Origin: Bacillus sp. JCM 19058 | Lineage (GTDB): Bacteria; Bacillota; Bacilli; Bacillales_H; Bacillaceae_D | Direction of reading: 5' to 3' | DNA length: 13,117 nt | Assembly: GCA_001310555.1 (NCBI GenBank) | Contig: BAXO01000122.1 | Coordinates: forward strand, 1 to 13,117 | Shown: piece after piece, positions 1 through 7,081 of the stretch | Position numbering within the stretch: the first letter of the stretch is position 1 | How the letters are laid out: every line of letters starts with the position of its first letter | Notes under the pieces: generated by a model | Database searches by the model: none | The model's input: the letters and a program-made list of their open reading frames with translations, nothing else | What the model was told of the DNA's origin: nothing | Translations under genes and position numbers: made by a program

Positions 1-1
1 T

Positions 2-1296
2 GGGGATAGCAGGAACAAAATGCTGCAGCGCATCTACGGCACGGCGTTTTTCAAAAAGGCCGATTTGGAGGAGCATTTGCGTCTGTTAGAGGAAGCGAAG
101 AAACGCGATCATCGTAAGCTCGGGCAGGAGCTTCAATTATTTATGTTTTCTGAAGAAGCTCCGGGAATGCCTTTTTATTTGCCGAAGGGGCAAGTCATTC
201 GCCACGAATTGGAGCGCTTCTTGCGCCAGCTTCAGAAGGAAGCGGGCTATGACGAGGTACGGACACCGTTCATGCTGAATCAGCGCCTGTGGGAGCAGTC
301 CGGCCATTGGGAGCATTACCATGAGAATATGTATTTCGTTAAGGTCGATGAAGAACGCTTTGCGTTAAAACCGATGAGCTGTCCCGGACATATGCTTATT
401 TTTAAAAACAAGCTACACTCCTATCGCGACCTTCCGCTTCGAATGGCGGAGTTCGGTCAGGTGCACAGGCATGAATATAGCGGCGCTTTGCACGGAATGC
501 TGCGGGTCCGTACGTTTTGTCAGGATGACGCACATATCTTTGTGACACCGGAGCAAATTGAGGCTGAAATTAACAGCGCATTGAGGCTAATTGATCACGT
601 CTATCGTGTGTTTGGCTTTGACTATTCGATTGAGCTCTCGACAAGACCGGAAGCCTCGATGGGGGAGGATGAGCTATGGAACAAGGCTGAGGCTGCACTG
701 GAAAACGTTTTGCGGGATAGTAAGCGTCCCTATCGAATCAATGCTGGAGACGGCGCTTTCTATGGACCAAAAATTGACTTCCACATTAAGGATGCCCTAA
801 AGCGAAGTCATCAGTGTGCGACGGTTCAGCTTGATTTTCAATTACCGGAGAAATTTGCATTAGCTTATATCGATCAGGGTGGAGAGCAGAAGCGACCCAT
901 CGTCATTCATCGCGCTATTTTCGGTTCGATGGATCGGTTCATCGGGATACTGACAGAGCATTACGGTGGGCATTTCCTTTTTGGCTTGCGCCTGTTCAAG
1001 TACAAATCGTTCCTGTTTCTGTTGACGTTCATCGCGCCTATGCCAAACAAGTCGAAGCGCGGCTATTAGAGGAAGGGTATCGAGTTCAAGTAAATCTATC
1101 GAATGAAAAGCTTGGCTACAAAATTAGGGAGGCCCAGCTACAAAAAGTTCCTTATACGCTTGTACTAGGCGATCGGGAGCTTGAGCAGCATGCTGTGAAT
1201 ATCCGGAAATATGGCGGAGTAGGATCGGAAGTGGAGTCGTTTGAAGGCTTTTGTAAACGGCTGGCGCAAGAGATAGAATGGGGAGAGCTATCGTGA
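2..1296 (+). CDS. thrS: Threonyl-tRNA synthetase, 5'-truncated and frameshifted
   Basis: Class II synthetase that charges tRNA-Thr in the cytoplasm. The window opens inside the gene: the frame from base 2 reads GDSRNKM, matching the conserved GDS..NKMLQRIYGTAF stretch of ThrRS, so the ATG at 20 is internal. The catalytic core shows the zinc Cys in PMSCPGHM (codon at 380), motif 2 (FGQVHRHEYSGALHG), the second zinc ligand in CQDDAHIF, and motif 3 with the third ligand in VIHRAIFGS. Around 976-977 the expected FPFWLAPVQVQ becomes FLFGLRLF, because the sequence has CC where CCC is needed. The literal frame then stops at 1069. The next frame carries the intact anticodon-binding domain (EKLGYKIREAQLQKVPY, LVLGD) to the TGA at 1294-1296. 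The gene is essential unless a second ThrRS exists, so a read error is likelier than a pseudogene. Its place just before infC is the Bacillus arrangement. Confidence 0.95.
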
Positions 1297-1481
1297 AACG
1301 GAGGGCGTCGTTCGAGTTTTCATGCATAGCATTCGTGCCGACACATTAGGGCAGGTCATAGTGGCTATATAGAGCAAAGCTGTCCTGATTAGTGGAATCT
1401 TGTATGAATGGAGTGTGTTATCAAGTATTCGCGCCTATCGTTTGTCGTGCTCAGGCCAAAACGTTTGTTATACTGACTAGC

Positions 1482-1511
1482 TTGACACGAACAAATCATC
1501 TATGCTATAGT
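1482..1511 (+). promoter_or_regulatory. SigA-type promoter of the infC operon
   Basis: A perfect TTGACA (1482-1487) stands 18 bases before TATAGT (1506-1511), which is preceded by TG at 1503-1504, forming an extended -10. Transcription would start near 1518, just ahead of the L20-type leader. The 185 bases between the thrS stop and this promoter show no gene and no convincing terminator. Confidence 0.8.
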
Positions 1512-1517
1512 AGCTTA

Positions 1518-1700
1518 GTAATTGAATAAGGATACAAAGCAAGTAGAAGCGCCCGCTTCTCACCTGATTGACGCAAAGGCTGTTGGCAGGTATGATGGGA
1601 TTCATTTTTCACAAAGTGATCGAAGTGTGGGCGGTTAGTGCCTGCGCTTCTTTTTTCATGATGCGATGATTTGCTTTGATTCCGCAAAATCTTTTGGAGG
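1518..1700 (+). promoter_or_regulatory. L20 leader (infC-rpmI-rplT attenuator)
   Basis: Structured 5' leader of the ribosomal operon. In B. subtilis, excess ribosomal protein L20 binds this leader and causes premature termination. Visible elements are: a hairpin AGAAGC/GCTTCT (1545-1550 with 1555-1560); a second hairpin ACCTG/CAGGT (1562-1566 with 1587-1591); and a terminator at 1622-1656. GCCCGCTTC (1551-1559) can instead pair with the 5' arm of the terminator (1622-1632, with a small internal loop), giving a plausible antiterminator switch. Arrangement and position between promoter and infC agree with the Bacillus L20 leader as I recall it; the L20 contact site cannot be proven by eye. Confidence 0.8.
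1622..1656 (+). terminator. Conditional intrinsic terminator in the L20 leader
   Basis: An 11-bp stem pairs 1622-1632 with 1640-1650 (GAAGTGTGGGC with GCCTGCGCTTC, three G-U pairs). It has a 7-base loop and is followed by six T (1651-1656). It lies upstream of infC, so it must be conditional. Confidence 0.8.
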
Positions 1701-1712
1701 TGGCTCATTATT
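1696..1712 (+). promoter_or_regulatory. Ribosome binding site selecting the ATT start of infC
   Basis: GGAGG at 1696-1700 is 9 bases from ATT at 1710-1712, an ideal spacing. The first in-frame ATG (1722) is 21 bases away, too far. The encoded N-terminus from the ATT (S-K-D, then V-N-E) matches IF3 of Geobacillus/Bacillus, whose infC is known to start with AUU. Confidence 0.8.
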
Positions 1713-2228
1713 AGTAAAGACATGTTGGTTAATGAAGGGATTCGTGCTCGTGAAGTAAGAGTGATCGGAGCAAATGGCGATCAAATTGGTGTGAAATCGA
1801 AATATGAAGCACTAGAAATGGCGAAAAATGTCAACCTTGATTTAGTCTGTGTCGCACCGAATGCGAAGCCCCCTGTCTGCCGCATTATGGATTACGGAAA
1901 ATATCGTTATGAGCAGCAAAAGAAAGAAAAGGAAGCGCGTAAGAAACAAAAAGTCATTAACGTGAAAGAGGTTCGCTTAAGCCCTTCGATTGAAGAGCAC
2001 GATTTCAATACGAAGCTTCGCAATGCCCGTAAATTCCTTGAAAAGGGAGACAAAGTGAAAGCGGCGATCCGATTCCGTGGACGTGCGATTACGCATTCCC
2101 AAATTGGGCGTGATGTTTTGGAACGTCTTGCGAAAGAATGTGAAGATATTGCTGCGATTGAGACAAGGCCGAAAATGGAAGGCCGCAGTATGTTTCTAAT
2201 TCTCGTTCCAAAAGCTGATAAAGCCTAA
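1710..2228 (+). CDS. infC: Translation initiation factor IF-3 (ATT start)
   Basis: IF-3 binds the 30S subunit, prevents premature 50S joining and checks the start codon and initiator tRNA. The 172-residue protein has the full family layout: an N-terminal domain with [12 protein letters not shown] and [20 protein letters not shown], a lysine-rich linker ([17 protein letters not shown]), and a C-terminal domain with [16 protein letters not shown] and [16 protein letters not shown] place the start at ATT 1710 because of the Shine-Dalgarno spacing and family N-termini. Since IF-3 itself discriminates against non-standard starts, an AUU codon gives autoregulation, as known in E. coli. First gene of the L20-controlled operon and intact as read; rpmI follows after 37 bases. 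Confidence 0.95.
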   Translation: MSKDMLVNEGIRAREVRVIGANGDQIGVKSKYEALEMAKNVNLDLVCVAPNAKPPVCRIMDYGKYRYEQQKKEKEARKKQKVINVKEVRLSPSIEEHDFNTKLRNARKFLEKGDKVKAAIRFRGRAITHSQIGRDVLERLAKECEDIAAIETRPKMEGRSMFLILVPKADKA

Positions 2229-2265
2229 TTATATTTGTTTGAACATGATAAAGGAGGACGAAGTT

Positions 2266-2481
2266 ATGCCAAAAATGAAAACTCATCGTGGCGCTGCGAA
2301 GCGTTTCAAAAAGACTGGAACTGGAAAGCTCAAGCGTTCCCACGCTTATACAAGCCATATGTTTGGACATAAGTCACAAAAGCAAAAGCGTAAGCTCCGT
2401 AAGTCAGCGATTGTGCATTCCGGCGATTTCAAGCGAATCCGTACGATGTTAACGTATAAAAATAATTGTTTCTTTGAATAG
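2266..2481 (+). CDS. rpmI: 50S ribosomal protein L35, altered C-terminus
   Basis: L35 of the large ribosomal subunit. The start at 2266 gives the family N-terminus [18 protein letters not shown], with AAGGAGG at 2251-2257; an upstream in-frame ATG at 2239 would add nine foreign residues. Conserved stretches include KRSHAYTSH and [11 protein letters not shown]. Literally the protein has 71 residues and ends TYKNNCFFE. The bacterial standard is about 66, ending near TYKK. Just at that point there are five A (2458-2462), where six would give Lys-Lys-stop and exactly 66 residues. The six-residue tail is therefore most likely a one-base deletion artefact rather than a true extension. Second gene of the operon; 15 bases to rplT. 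Confidence 0.93.
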   Translation: MPKMKTHRGAAKRFKKTGTGKLKRSHAYTSHMFGHKSQKQKRKLRKSAIVHSGDFKRIRTMLTYKNNCFFE

Positions 2482-2496
2482 AAGGAGGGATCTACG

Positions 2497-2856
2497 ATGC
2501 CAAGAGTAAAAGGCGGTTATGTCGCTCGTCGTCGTCGTAAAAAAGTATTAAAGCTAGCTAAAGGATATTTTGGTTCTAAACATACATTGTTCAAAACTGC
2601 TCAAGGGCAAGTCATGAAGTCCTTACAATACGCTTATCGCGATCGACGCAACAAAAAGCGTGACTTCCGTAAGCTTTGGATTACTCGAATCAATGCAGCA
2701 GCGCGAATGAACGGACTTTCTTACAGTCGCTTAATGCATGGCCTAAAGCTTGCTGAAATTAATGTCAATCGCAAAATGCTTGCCGATTTAGCTGTGAATG
2801 ATGAACAGGCATTTACTCAGCTGGCGGAAAAAGCGAAAGCCAGCTTGAATAGTTAA
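2497..2856 (+). CDS. rplT: 50S ribosomal protein L20
   Basis: L20 is an early 50S assembly protein that binds 23S rRNA and, in Bacillus, represses its own operon through the leader at 1518-1700. The 119 residues match the family length. Typical features are the very basic N-terminus [53 protein letters not shown] and the C-terminal [14 protein letters not shown] with NRKMLADLA. The ribosome binding site AGAAGGAGGG lies just before the ATG. Reads without any frame break. An intrinsic terminator follows six bases after the stop and ends the infC operon. Confidence 0.97.
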   Translation: MPRVKGGYVARRRRKKVLKLAKGYFGSKHTLFKTAQGQVMKSLQYAYRDRRNKKRDFRKLWITRINAAARMNGLSYSRLMHGLKLAEINVNRKMLADLAVNDEQAFTQLAEKAKASLNS

Positions 2857-2862
2857 TGACAG

Positions 2863-2890
2863 AAAGCGTGGAAATAGCCGCGCTTTTTTT
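2863..2890 (+). terminator. Intrinsic terminator after rplT
   Basis: A 9-bp stem pairs 2863-2871 with 2878-2886 (AAAGCGTGG with CCGCGCTTT, one G-T pair). The loop is AAATAG and the T-run extends to 2890. It separates the ribosomal operon from ysdA, although no separate promoter for ysdA is evident in the 28 bases between. Confidence 0.85.
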
Positions 2891-2918
2891 CTATTTCGCA
2901 AAAAAAAGGGTGAGAGGT

Positions 2919-3193
2919 ATGCTAGGGTGGGTTATTTATGGAATTACGGTGAATGTCATTGCGTTTTGCTTAATGGGATACGATAAAAACCGAGCGAGGA
3001 CGGGAAGATGGCGCGTTTCTGAACGAAAGCTGTTCCTTGTTGGCATTATCGGCGGAAGCATCGGAATCTATTTCGGAATGAAAAAAAATTTCGTCACAAA
3101 ACGAAGCATTGCAGCTTTACTGTAGGAATGCCGTTTATTTTTGCAGCTCAAGCGATTGCAGTTGTACTCATCATCCGAATGCTCTCTTCATAA
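2919..3193 (+). CDS. ysdA: DUF1294 small membrane protein (YsdA), frameshifted
   Basis: Small membrane protein of unknown function, next to rplT as in B. subtilis. The start is ATG 2919, with AAAGGG eight bases upstream; the earlier ATG at 2856 overlaps the rplT stop and lacks a site. Family signatures are MGYDKNRAR, WRVSERKLFLVGIIGGSIG and a second hydrophobic segment. At the run of eight A (3081-3088) the literal frame turns to NFVTKRSIAALL and stops at 3125. The other frame gives the expected FRHKTKHCSFTVGMPFIF and a last membrane segment, ending at TAA 3191-3193, for about 90 residues, the usual length. The run needs six or nine A, so this is one or two bases wrong. The first membrane segment spans roughly residues 2-19. 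Confidence 0.85.
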
Positions 3194-3251
3194 TAATGTA
3201 GGAGCGAGAAGCGCCAATTGAAATTAATAGACGCGGTGGGAGGATGGGTGG

Positions 3252-3834
3252 ATGGAAGATATGCTGAAAGCAACTCTCCAGCTGATCGAAAAAAGCGGCT
3301 GGCTTGCTCCGCTCGGTTTTGTGCTGCTTCATACGTTACGCCAGTTCTTACTCGTCCCGGTTCTCCTTGTTTGTTTAATTGGGGGATACTTATTCGGAAC
3401 GATCTATGGCTCTCTTTACTCGATGATTGGCTTAGTCGTTGCCAGCGTTTTGTTTTATGGGCTTGTTCAAGCATTTCCGTCGATGCGAAAAAAAACTAGC
3501 GGTAGTGAAGGAGCTCGTATTCAAAGATCGGGAAGGCTTGACCTTACCGCAAATGCTAGTCATGCGCTTGATGCCCTTTGTCCATTATCATTTCATTTCT
3601 CTTTATGTGCTGGAAACGACAAAAGGATTAAAGGCTTATACGAAAAGCTCCCTTTTGCTTAGCATTCCTCCGGCTGTCGTTTATACGACATTTGGTAGTA
3701 TGCTACGCGATCTGCCTTTGACCGCAAGCATTGGCTTTTCGGCTTTCCTTGTTCTCCTGTTTCTGTTTTTCCGAAAACGGGAAAGAAGAATGTGCATTTC
3801 TTGGAACGATTTCTTCCATACGAAAAACCCATAA
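3252..3834 (+). CDS. TVP38/TMEM64 (DedA-like) membrane protein, frameshifted
   Basis: Integral membrane protein of the SNARE-associated/TVP38 family. Members are proposed to act in lipid transport or membrane homeostasis, but the function of this protein is unknown. The start ATG 3252 has GGGAGG eight bases upstream. The N-terminal half has hydrophobic segments around LAPLGFVLLHTLRQFLLVP and GYLFGTIYGSLYS. At eight A (3488-3495) the frame breaks. In the next frame the family core continues (VMRLMPFVHYHFISLYVLE and TKSSLLLSIPPAVVYTTFG), then a C-terminal membrane segment, ending at 3834. Removing one A joins the two halves (SMRKKLAVVKEL) into about 193 residues. B. subtilis YtxB, near thrS, is of this family, but I do not claim orthology. 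Converges with ysdB. Confidence 0.85.
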
Positions 3835-3850
3835 TGAAGTCATTTATGGG
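3823..3850 (-). terminator. Intrinsic terminator of ysdB (minus strand)
   Basis: The inverted repeat CCCATAA/TTATGGG (3828-3834 with 3844-3850, partly extended inward) is followed on the minus strand by five T (plus-strand A at 3823-3827). It therefore terminates leftward transcription from ysdB. Its arm overlaps the stop codon of the convergent TVP38 gene; on the plus strand no T-run follows directly, so rightward termination is less certain. Confidence 0.7.
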
Positions 3851-3884
3851 CTGTTCTAAAGCTATCATTTTTAGGTGGGCTGTC

Positions 3885-4256
3885 TTAAAAACTCTTTAAT
3901 CGGACTTTTCCATTCAATTTTGCATCGGGATAACGGAGCCGAATATCGTCCTCGATAAACTGAAAATCCTCGCGGCTTAAGCCTTTTAAACGCTCCGTTT
4001 CCCTTGCCCAAACATATATAGACACAATCTCGAAGTGGCGAGCGGTCGTTCCTAAATATTTTTCTCCTTCGAACAAAACTCCCTTATAGGTCAGCAAAAA
4101 GTTTTTACGAACATTTTTCTCATCATCCAAAAAGAAAAATTGCTTTCTTTCATGGGCCTGCTCTAATTTTCGACGCGGGTGAAACAAATATCTAAACGCA
4201 GTGTATACGAGAATGACAATCGCAATCAAAAGCAATAGTCGGAATAAAATAACCAT
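3885..4256 (-). CDS. ysdB: SigW-pathway protein YsdB
   Basis: Small membrane-anchored protein; in B. subtilis ysdB belongs to the SigW (envelope stress) regulon, with no defined biochemical role. The 123 residues begin with one hydrophobic segment (about residues 3-25), followed by a basic stretch (HPRRKLEQAHERKQ). The cytosolic domain has the family features FFLDD, RKNFLLTYKGVLFEGEKYLG, and a C-terminal GLSREDFQFIEDDIRLRYPDA. The start is fixed by GGGG at 4266-4269 on the minus strand, nine bases before the ATG. It stands alone: ECF promoter upstream, terminator downstream, and convergent to the TVP38 gene. Reads without a frame break. In B. subtilis it also lies between ysdA and ysdC. Confidence 0.92.
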   Translation of the reverse strand: MVILFRLLLLIAIVILVYTAFRYLFHPRRKLEQAHERKQFFFLDDEKNVRKNFLLTYKGVLFEGEKYLGTTARHFEIVSIYVWARETERLKGLSREDFQFIEDDIRLRYPDAKLNGKVRLKSF

Positions 4257-4302
4257 AAATGCGATCCCCTTTCATGAGCACTTCTACCCTTATTATAAGG
4301 TA

Positions 4303-4328
4303 TACGAATGAAAACGTCATCGGTTGCA
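4303..4328 (-). promoter_or_regulatory. ECF (SigW-like) promoter of ysdB
   Basis: On the minus strand TGCAAC (plus 4323-4328) is followed by exactly 16 bases and then CGTA (plus 4303-4306), continuing CGTATA. The SigW consensus is TGAAAC-N16-CGTA, so the -35 has one mismatch and the -10 is perfect. It lies 47 bases before the ysdB start. Which ECF sigma factor is used cannot be told from sequence. Confidence 0.75.
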
Positions 4329-4329
4329 A

Positions 4330-4793
4330 CTTATTTTTTTTAAATATGAATATTTTACTGCCCATATTGTTTTTTCTCATATTCGATTTAGGCCATCGGG
4401 AGGCTTTCATTTTTAAGTGAAAGCATTCGGAAGAAAATGACGCCATATTTTTCTTTTAATTATAAAGCTGTTGTCATGTACGTTTAGTATCGGTATTATT
4501 AAGAGGATAAGCTAGTGACAAATGACTATACTCCTCGAGAAACTCAGTGATTTTTCGAATACTCTGGTGTTAACTTTCCACTACTAGACCTCAATATGCG
4601 TAGTCAGTGTATTCAATCAAACAATGGTTGGATTGCCGAACTGGTGCTTCGTCATTTAGTTTCATTCTACCTGTGAACCTTCATCTTCCTTAGACATATC
4701 AACAAAAAAGACTTTTAAAGATTATTTTCCTAATTTTTTTGTGTATTCCGAAATAGACGGTGGAATGGTGTACTCGCCGCCTGCGTTTTAATA
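4330..4793. other. Gene-free stretch between ysdB and the lipoprotein fragment
   Basis: AT-rich sequence without a recognisable gene. The only structure I see is an inverted repeat GCTTTCA/TGAAAGC (about 4403-4424) with an 8-base loop and no T-run on either strand. Short open frames here have no ribosome binding site and no recognisable similarity. Confidence 0.5.
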
Positions 4794-4823
4794 TATAATC
4801 AGAAAAAGAAAAAGGAGACTATT

Positions 4824-5310
4824 ATGAGGAATATTCTGACCTTTCTTTTACTCATATTTTTACTGTTTCCTTCAGCGTGCAGAAACGCCGAGCAGAGGAA
4901 ATCTGAGGAGGGTATTATAGAAAGCCGCGATTTGCCGTCTTTTCTGAAAACGGTAGAGCTTCCGGTTAATTTCTCGATTGAGTTTGACGAAACAGAAGTC
5001 CAGTCGGTAGATTCTGCAAAAATACATAAAGCGATTCCTCTCAAGTTTGACGAGAACAAGGTCGCCAGGGAGCTGTTGCAAGGAGAAATTGTCGCGAGCG
5101 ACGTTTACGCCGAGGGACCGTGTTCGAGGCCGGTAACGAGGAATGGAAGGAATACCTCACCGTTTATGACGGAGGCAACAGGTTTGGTACTGATTCAGGC
5201 GTGAATGGCGGTATTAATTATTCTGTGGATAAAGACGGAGTTCATTTGGCCAGCAAGCTGTCGACGATCGTATCAGTTACTCCAGGGACTCCATCCGGGA
5301 ACGTCGATCC
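4824..5310 (+). pseudogene. Putative lipoprotein, 3'-truncated and frameshifted
   Basis: N-terminal part of a predicted exported lipoprotein of unknown family. ATG 4824 follows AAGGAG (4812-4816); a TATAAT at 4794-4799 could be a -10, but no good -35 is seen. Residues 1-19 form a signal peptide with a lipobox-like LFPSAC; Pro at -3 is unusual. The mature part is acidic and polar (ESRDLPSFLKTVELPVNF, HKAIPLKFDENKVARELL). At about 5116 the frame breaks. One missing A (GGACC for GGAACC) explains it, since the next frame continues smoothly (AEG-TVFEAGNEEWKEYLTVYDGG) to about LASKLSTIVS. The same frame then runs into an unrelated ABC ATPase; the join near 5310 is estimated from family similarity. 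I do not recognise the family. Confidence 0.6.
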
Positions 5311-5620
5311 AGCAGACGCGCTAGTGCGTGTTGGACTTGATCCGAACAGTAAAAAGCATGTGAGCAAGTACTCGTTAGGGATGCGGCACCGACTCGGTAT
5401 CGCCCAAGCGATTATGGAACGGCCACAGCTTTTAATATTGGACGAGCCGATGAACGGATTGGACAAGCAAGGTGTATTGGATATGCGTAACGTATTCAAG
5501 GAACTGAATAGGGAAGGGGCGACGATTATTTTATCGTCCCATTATGCAGAGGACATCGATGCGCTTTGCGATACCGTTTGTGAAATGGACAACGGCGTCA
5601 TAGCACAGCTGGATGCTTGA
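5311..5620 (+). pseudogene. ABC transporter ATP-binding protein, C-terminal fragment
   Basis: C-terminal half of an ABC ATPase resembling bacitracin/lantibiotic-immunity type transporters. In order: ALVRVGLDP, the signature-like YSLGMRHR (for LSGGQ), Walker B LLILDEP, D-loop NGLD, H-loop SSH, and the typical ending EDIDALCDTVCEMDNGVI, stopping at 5618-5620. Walker A and the Q-loop are absent, so it cannot bind ATP normally. It is joined in frame to a lipoprotein fragment and has no start of its own, except a GTG at 5120 inside the lipoprotein. No permease gene follows. A 36-codon open frame at 5621-5728 directly after the stop has no ribosome binding site and no family I recognise. A deletion or an assembly join are both possible. 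Confidence 0.75.
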
Positions 5621-5790
5621 ATGGGCAAGCAGCTGGCAGTCAAATGGATTGCTTCGCAGCGGAAGCTACCGAACAAGAAAGCTTACTTATTCCCATTCGT
5701 TAAAGAGGCAAAGCTGGACGTAGGCTAACTATAAAAGTGACTGCTATGTAAGCGTGATTTTCTCCGCTGTTTTAACAATCCGTACTCCAT

Positions 5791-5804
5791 ATTCGCAAGC
5801 GAAT
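5791..5804. repeat. 14-base palindrome ATTCGC-AA-GCGAAT
   Basis: Perfect 6-bp inverted repeat with a two-base centre, just upstream of a terminator and about 80 bases before the ysdC promoter. The two-base centre suggests a protein-binding site rather than an RNA hairpin, but chance cannot be excluded. Confidence 0.3.
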
Positions 5805-5807
5805 GGC

Positions 5808-5855
5808 AAATAAACGACGCTTTGAAGCGACAATCAAAGCCGTTTGTTTATTTTT
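5808..5855 (+). terminator. Intrinsic terminator upstream of ysdC
   Basis: A long imperfect stem pairs AAATAAAC (5808-5815) with GTTTATTT (5846-5853) and, inside, GCTTTG (5819-5824) with CAAAGC (5835-5840). T residues follow to 5855. It would end transcripts coming from the ABC fragment; being A-rich on the left arm, it could also work leftward. Confidence 0.6.
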
Positions 5856-5883
5856 AATATCGGTGTAACAATGAATGTTGATT

Positions 5884-5892
5884 TGATATACT
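5884..5892 (+). promoter_or_regulatory. Extended -10 promoter of ysdC
   Basis: TG-A-TATACT (5884-5892) is a near-consensus extended -10 placed 32 bases before the ysdC start. The matching -35 region (about 5864-5869) is poor. Confidence 0.45.
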
Positions 5893-5923
5893 AAAGGCAG
5901 TAACGAAAGGAGGTTCACCGAAA

Positions 5924-7009
5924 ATGACTAAGCTTGATCAGAAATTGCAAATGTTAAAGGATTTAACCGATGCGAATGGAGTACCAGGGAATGAAGCAGA
6001 GCCGCGTGAGGTGATGAAAAAGTACATAAGCCCGTTTGCGGATGAAGTGGTGACGGACAGACTAGGCAGTCTTGTCGCCAAAAAAAACGGGAGATGCATC
6101 GGGACCGAAGGTGATGGTTGCGGGTCATCTTGACGAAATCGGCTTCATGGTTTCGAGCATTGACGACAAAGGTTCCTGAGCTTTCAAACCGTCGGCGGAT
6201 GGTGGGAGCAGGTAATGCTCGCACAGCGAGTTACGGTTATGACGAGGGGAGGCAATATTCCTGGGGTCATCGGCTCCAAGCCGCCACATATTTTGAAGCC
6301 GGAAGCGCGGAAGAAGTCGGTTGACAAAAAGGAGATGTTTATCGACATCGGAGCTTCGAGCAAGGAGGAAGCGCTTGAATTCGGCGTGCGGCCTGGGGAT
6401 TTCGTTGTCCCGGTATGCGAATTCACGGTGATGAAAAATGAAAAATATTTAATGGCCAAGGCATGGGATAATCGGATTGGCTGTGCGATTGCCATCGATG
6501 TCCTGCGCGGCTTGCGAGGGGTGAATCACCCGAACACGGTATATGGCGTCGGGACGATTCAGGAAGAGGTTGGCCTTCGCGGGGCCCGAACGTCTGCTCA
6601 TCTAATTCAGCCTGATATTGGCTTTGGCGTTGATGTAGGCATTGCCGGCGATACGCCAGGGGTAACGGAAAAAGAAGCGTTGGCCAAAATGGGTGACGGC
6701 CCGCAAATTATTATTTACGATGCGTCGATGATTGCTCATAAGGGATTACGCGATTTCGTTACCGATATCGCAGACGAACATCGCATTCCTTACCAATACG
6801 ACTTAGTGCCGGGCGGAGGAACCGATTCGGGGGCGATTCATTTAACGGCTAATGGCGTACCTTCGCTGTCGATTACGATCCCAACTCGCTATATTCATAC
6901 CCATGCGGCAGTTTTACACCGAGACGATTACGAAAATGCCGTTAAGCTAATTGTCGAAGTCGTCAAGAAGCTTGATCGGGAAACAGTAGAAAAACTAACC
7001 TACCAGTAA
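5924..7009 (+). CDS. ysdC: M42 family metallo-aminopeptidase/endoglucanase-like (YsdC), two compensating frameshifts
   Basis: Cytoplasmic two-metal aminopeptidase of family M42 (also annotated as glucanase or deblocking aminopeptidase). AAAGGAGG (5906-5913) sets the ATG at 5924. One extra A in the eight-A run 6080-6087 moves the frame, and one missing T at 6173-6174 (GGTTCC for GGTTTCC) restores it. The corrected gene encodes 361 residues, the length of B. subtilis YsdC. Metal and catalytic motifs are AGHLDEIG (first His ligand, inside the shifted segment), AWDNRIG (bridging Asp), QEEVGLRGA (Glu general base and Glu ligand), [11 protein letters not shown] (Asp) and [11 protein letters not shown] (last His). 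Read literally, 6215-7009 lacks the first His and would be inactive. The order ysdB-ysdC is as in B. subtilis. Confidence 0.93.
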
Positions 7010-7018
7010 ACTGTTAGT

Positions 7019-7044
7019 GGAGCTTGATGAGATAGTCAAGCTCC
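7019..7044 (+). terminator. Inverted repeat after ysdC, possible weak terminator
   Basis: Perfect 9-bp repeat GGAGCTTGA/TCAAGCTCC (7019-7027 with 7036-7044), eight-base loop, nine bases after the ysdC stop. Only a poor T-tract follows (GATTACTATC), so termination may be leaky, letting ysdC transcripts reach the deacetylase gene. Confidence 0.45.
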
Positions 7045-7081
7045 GATTACTATCGAAGCTCAATTGAAAGAAGGGCAGCAA

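Noticed and set aside
1722..2228. infC starting at ATG 1722
   Set aside because: The ribosome binding site is 21 bases away and the family N-terminus (Ser-Lys-Asp) is encoded upstream from ATT 1710.
2856..2918. ysdA starting at the ATG overlapping the rplT stop
   Set aside because: It would translate through the terminator hairpin and lacks a ribosome binding site; ATG 2919 has AAAGGG at good spacing and gives the usual length.
3081..3495. Programmed ribosomal frameshifting at A8 runs in ysdA and TVP38
   Set aside because: No slippery-site context with a stimulatory structure is evident, and the same kind of break occurs in unrelated genes throughout, which fits read errors better.
4403..4424. 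Inverted repeat GCTTTCA/TGAAAGC as a terminator
   Set aside because: No T-run follows on either strand and no gene end lies near it.
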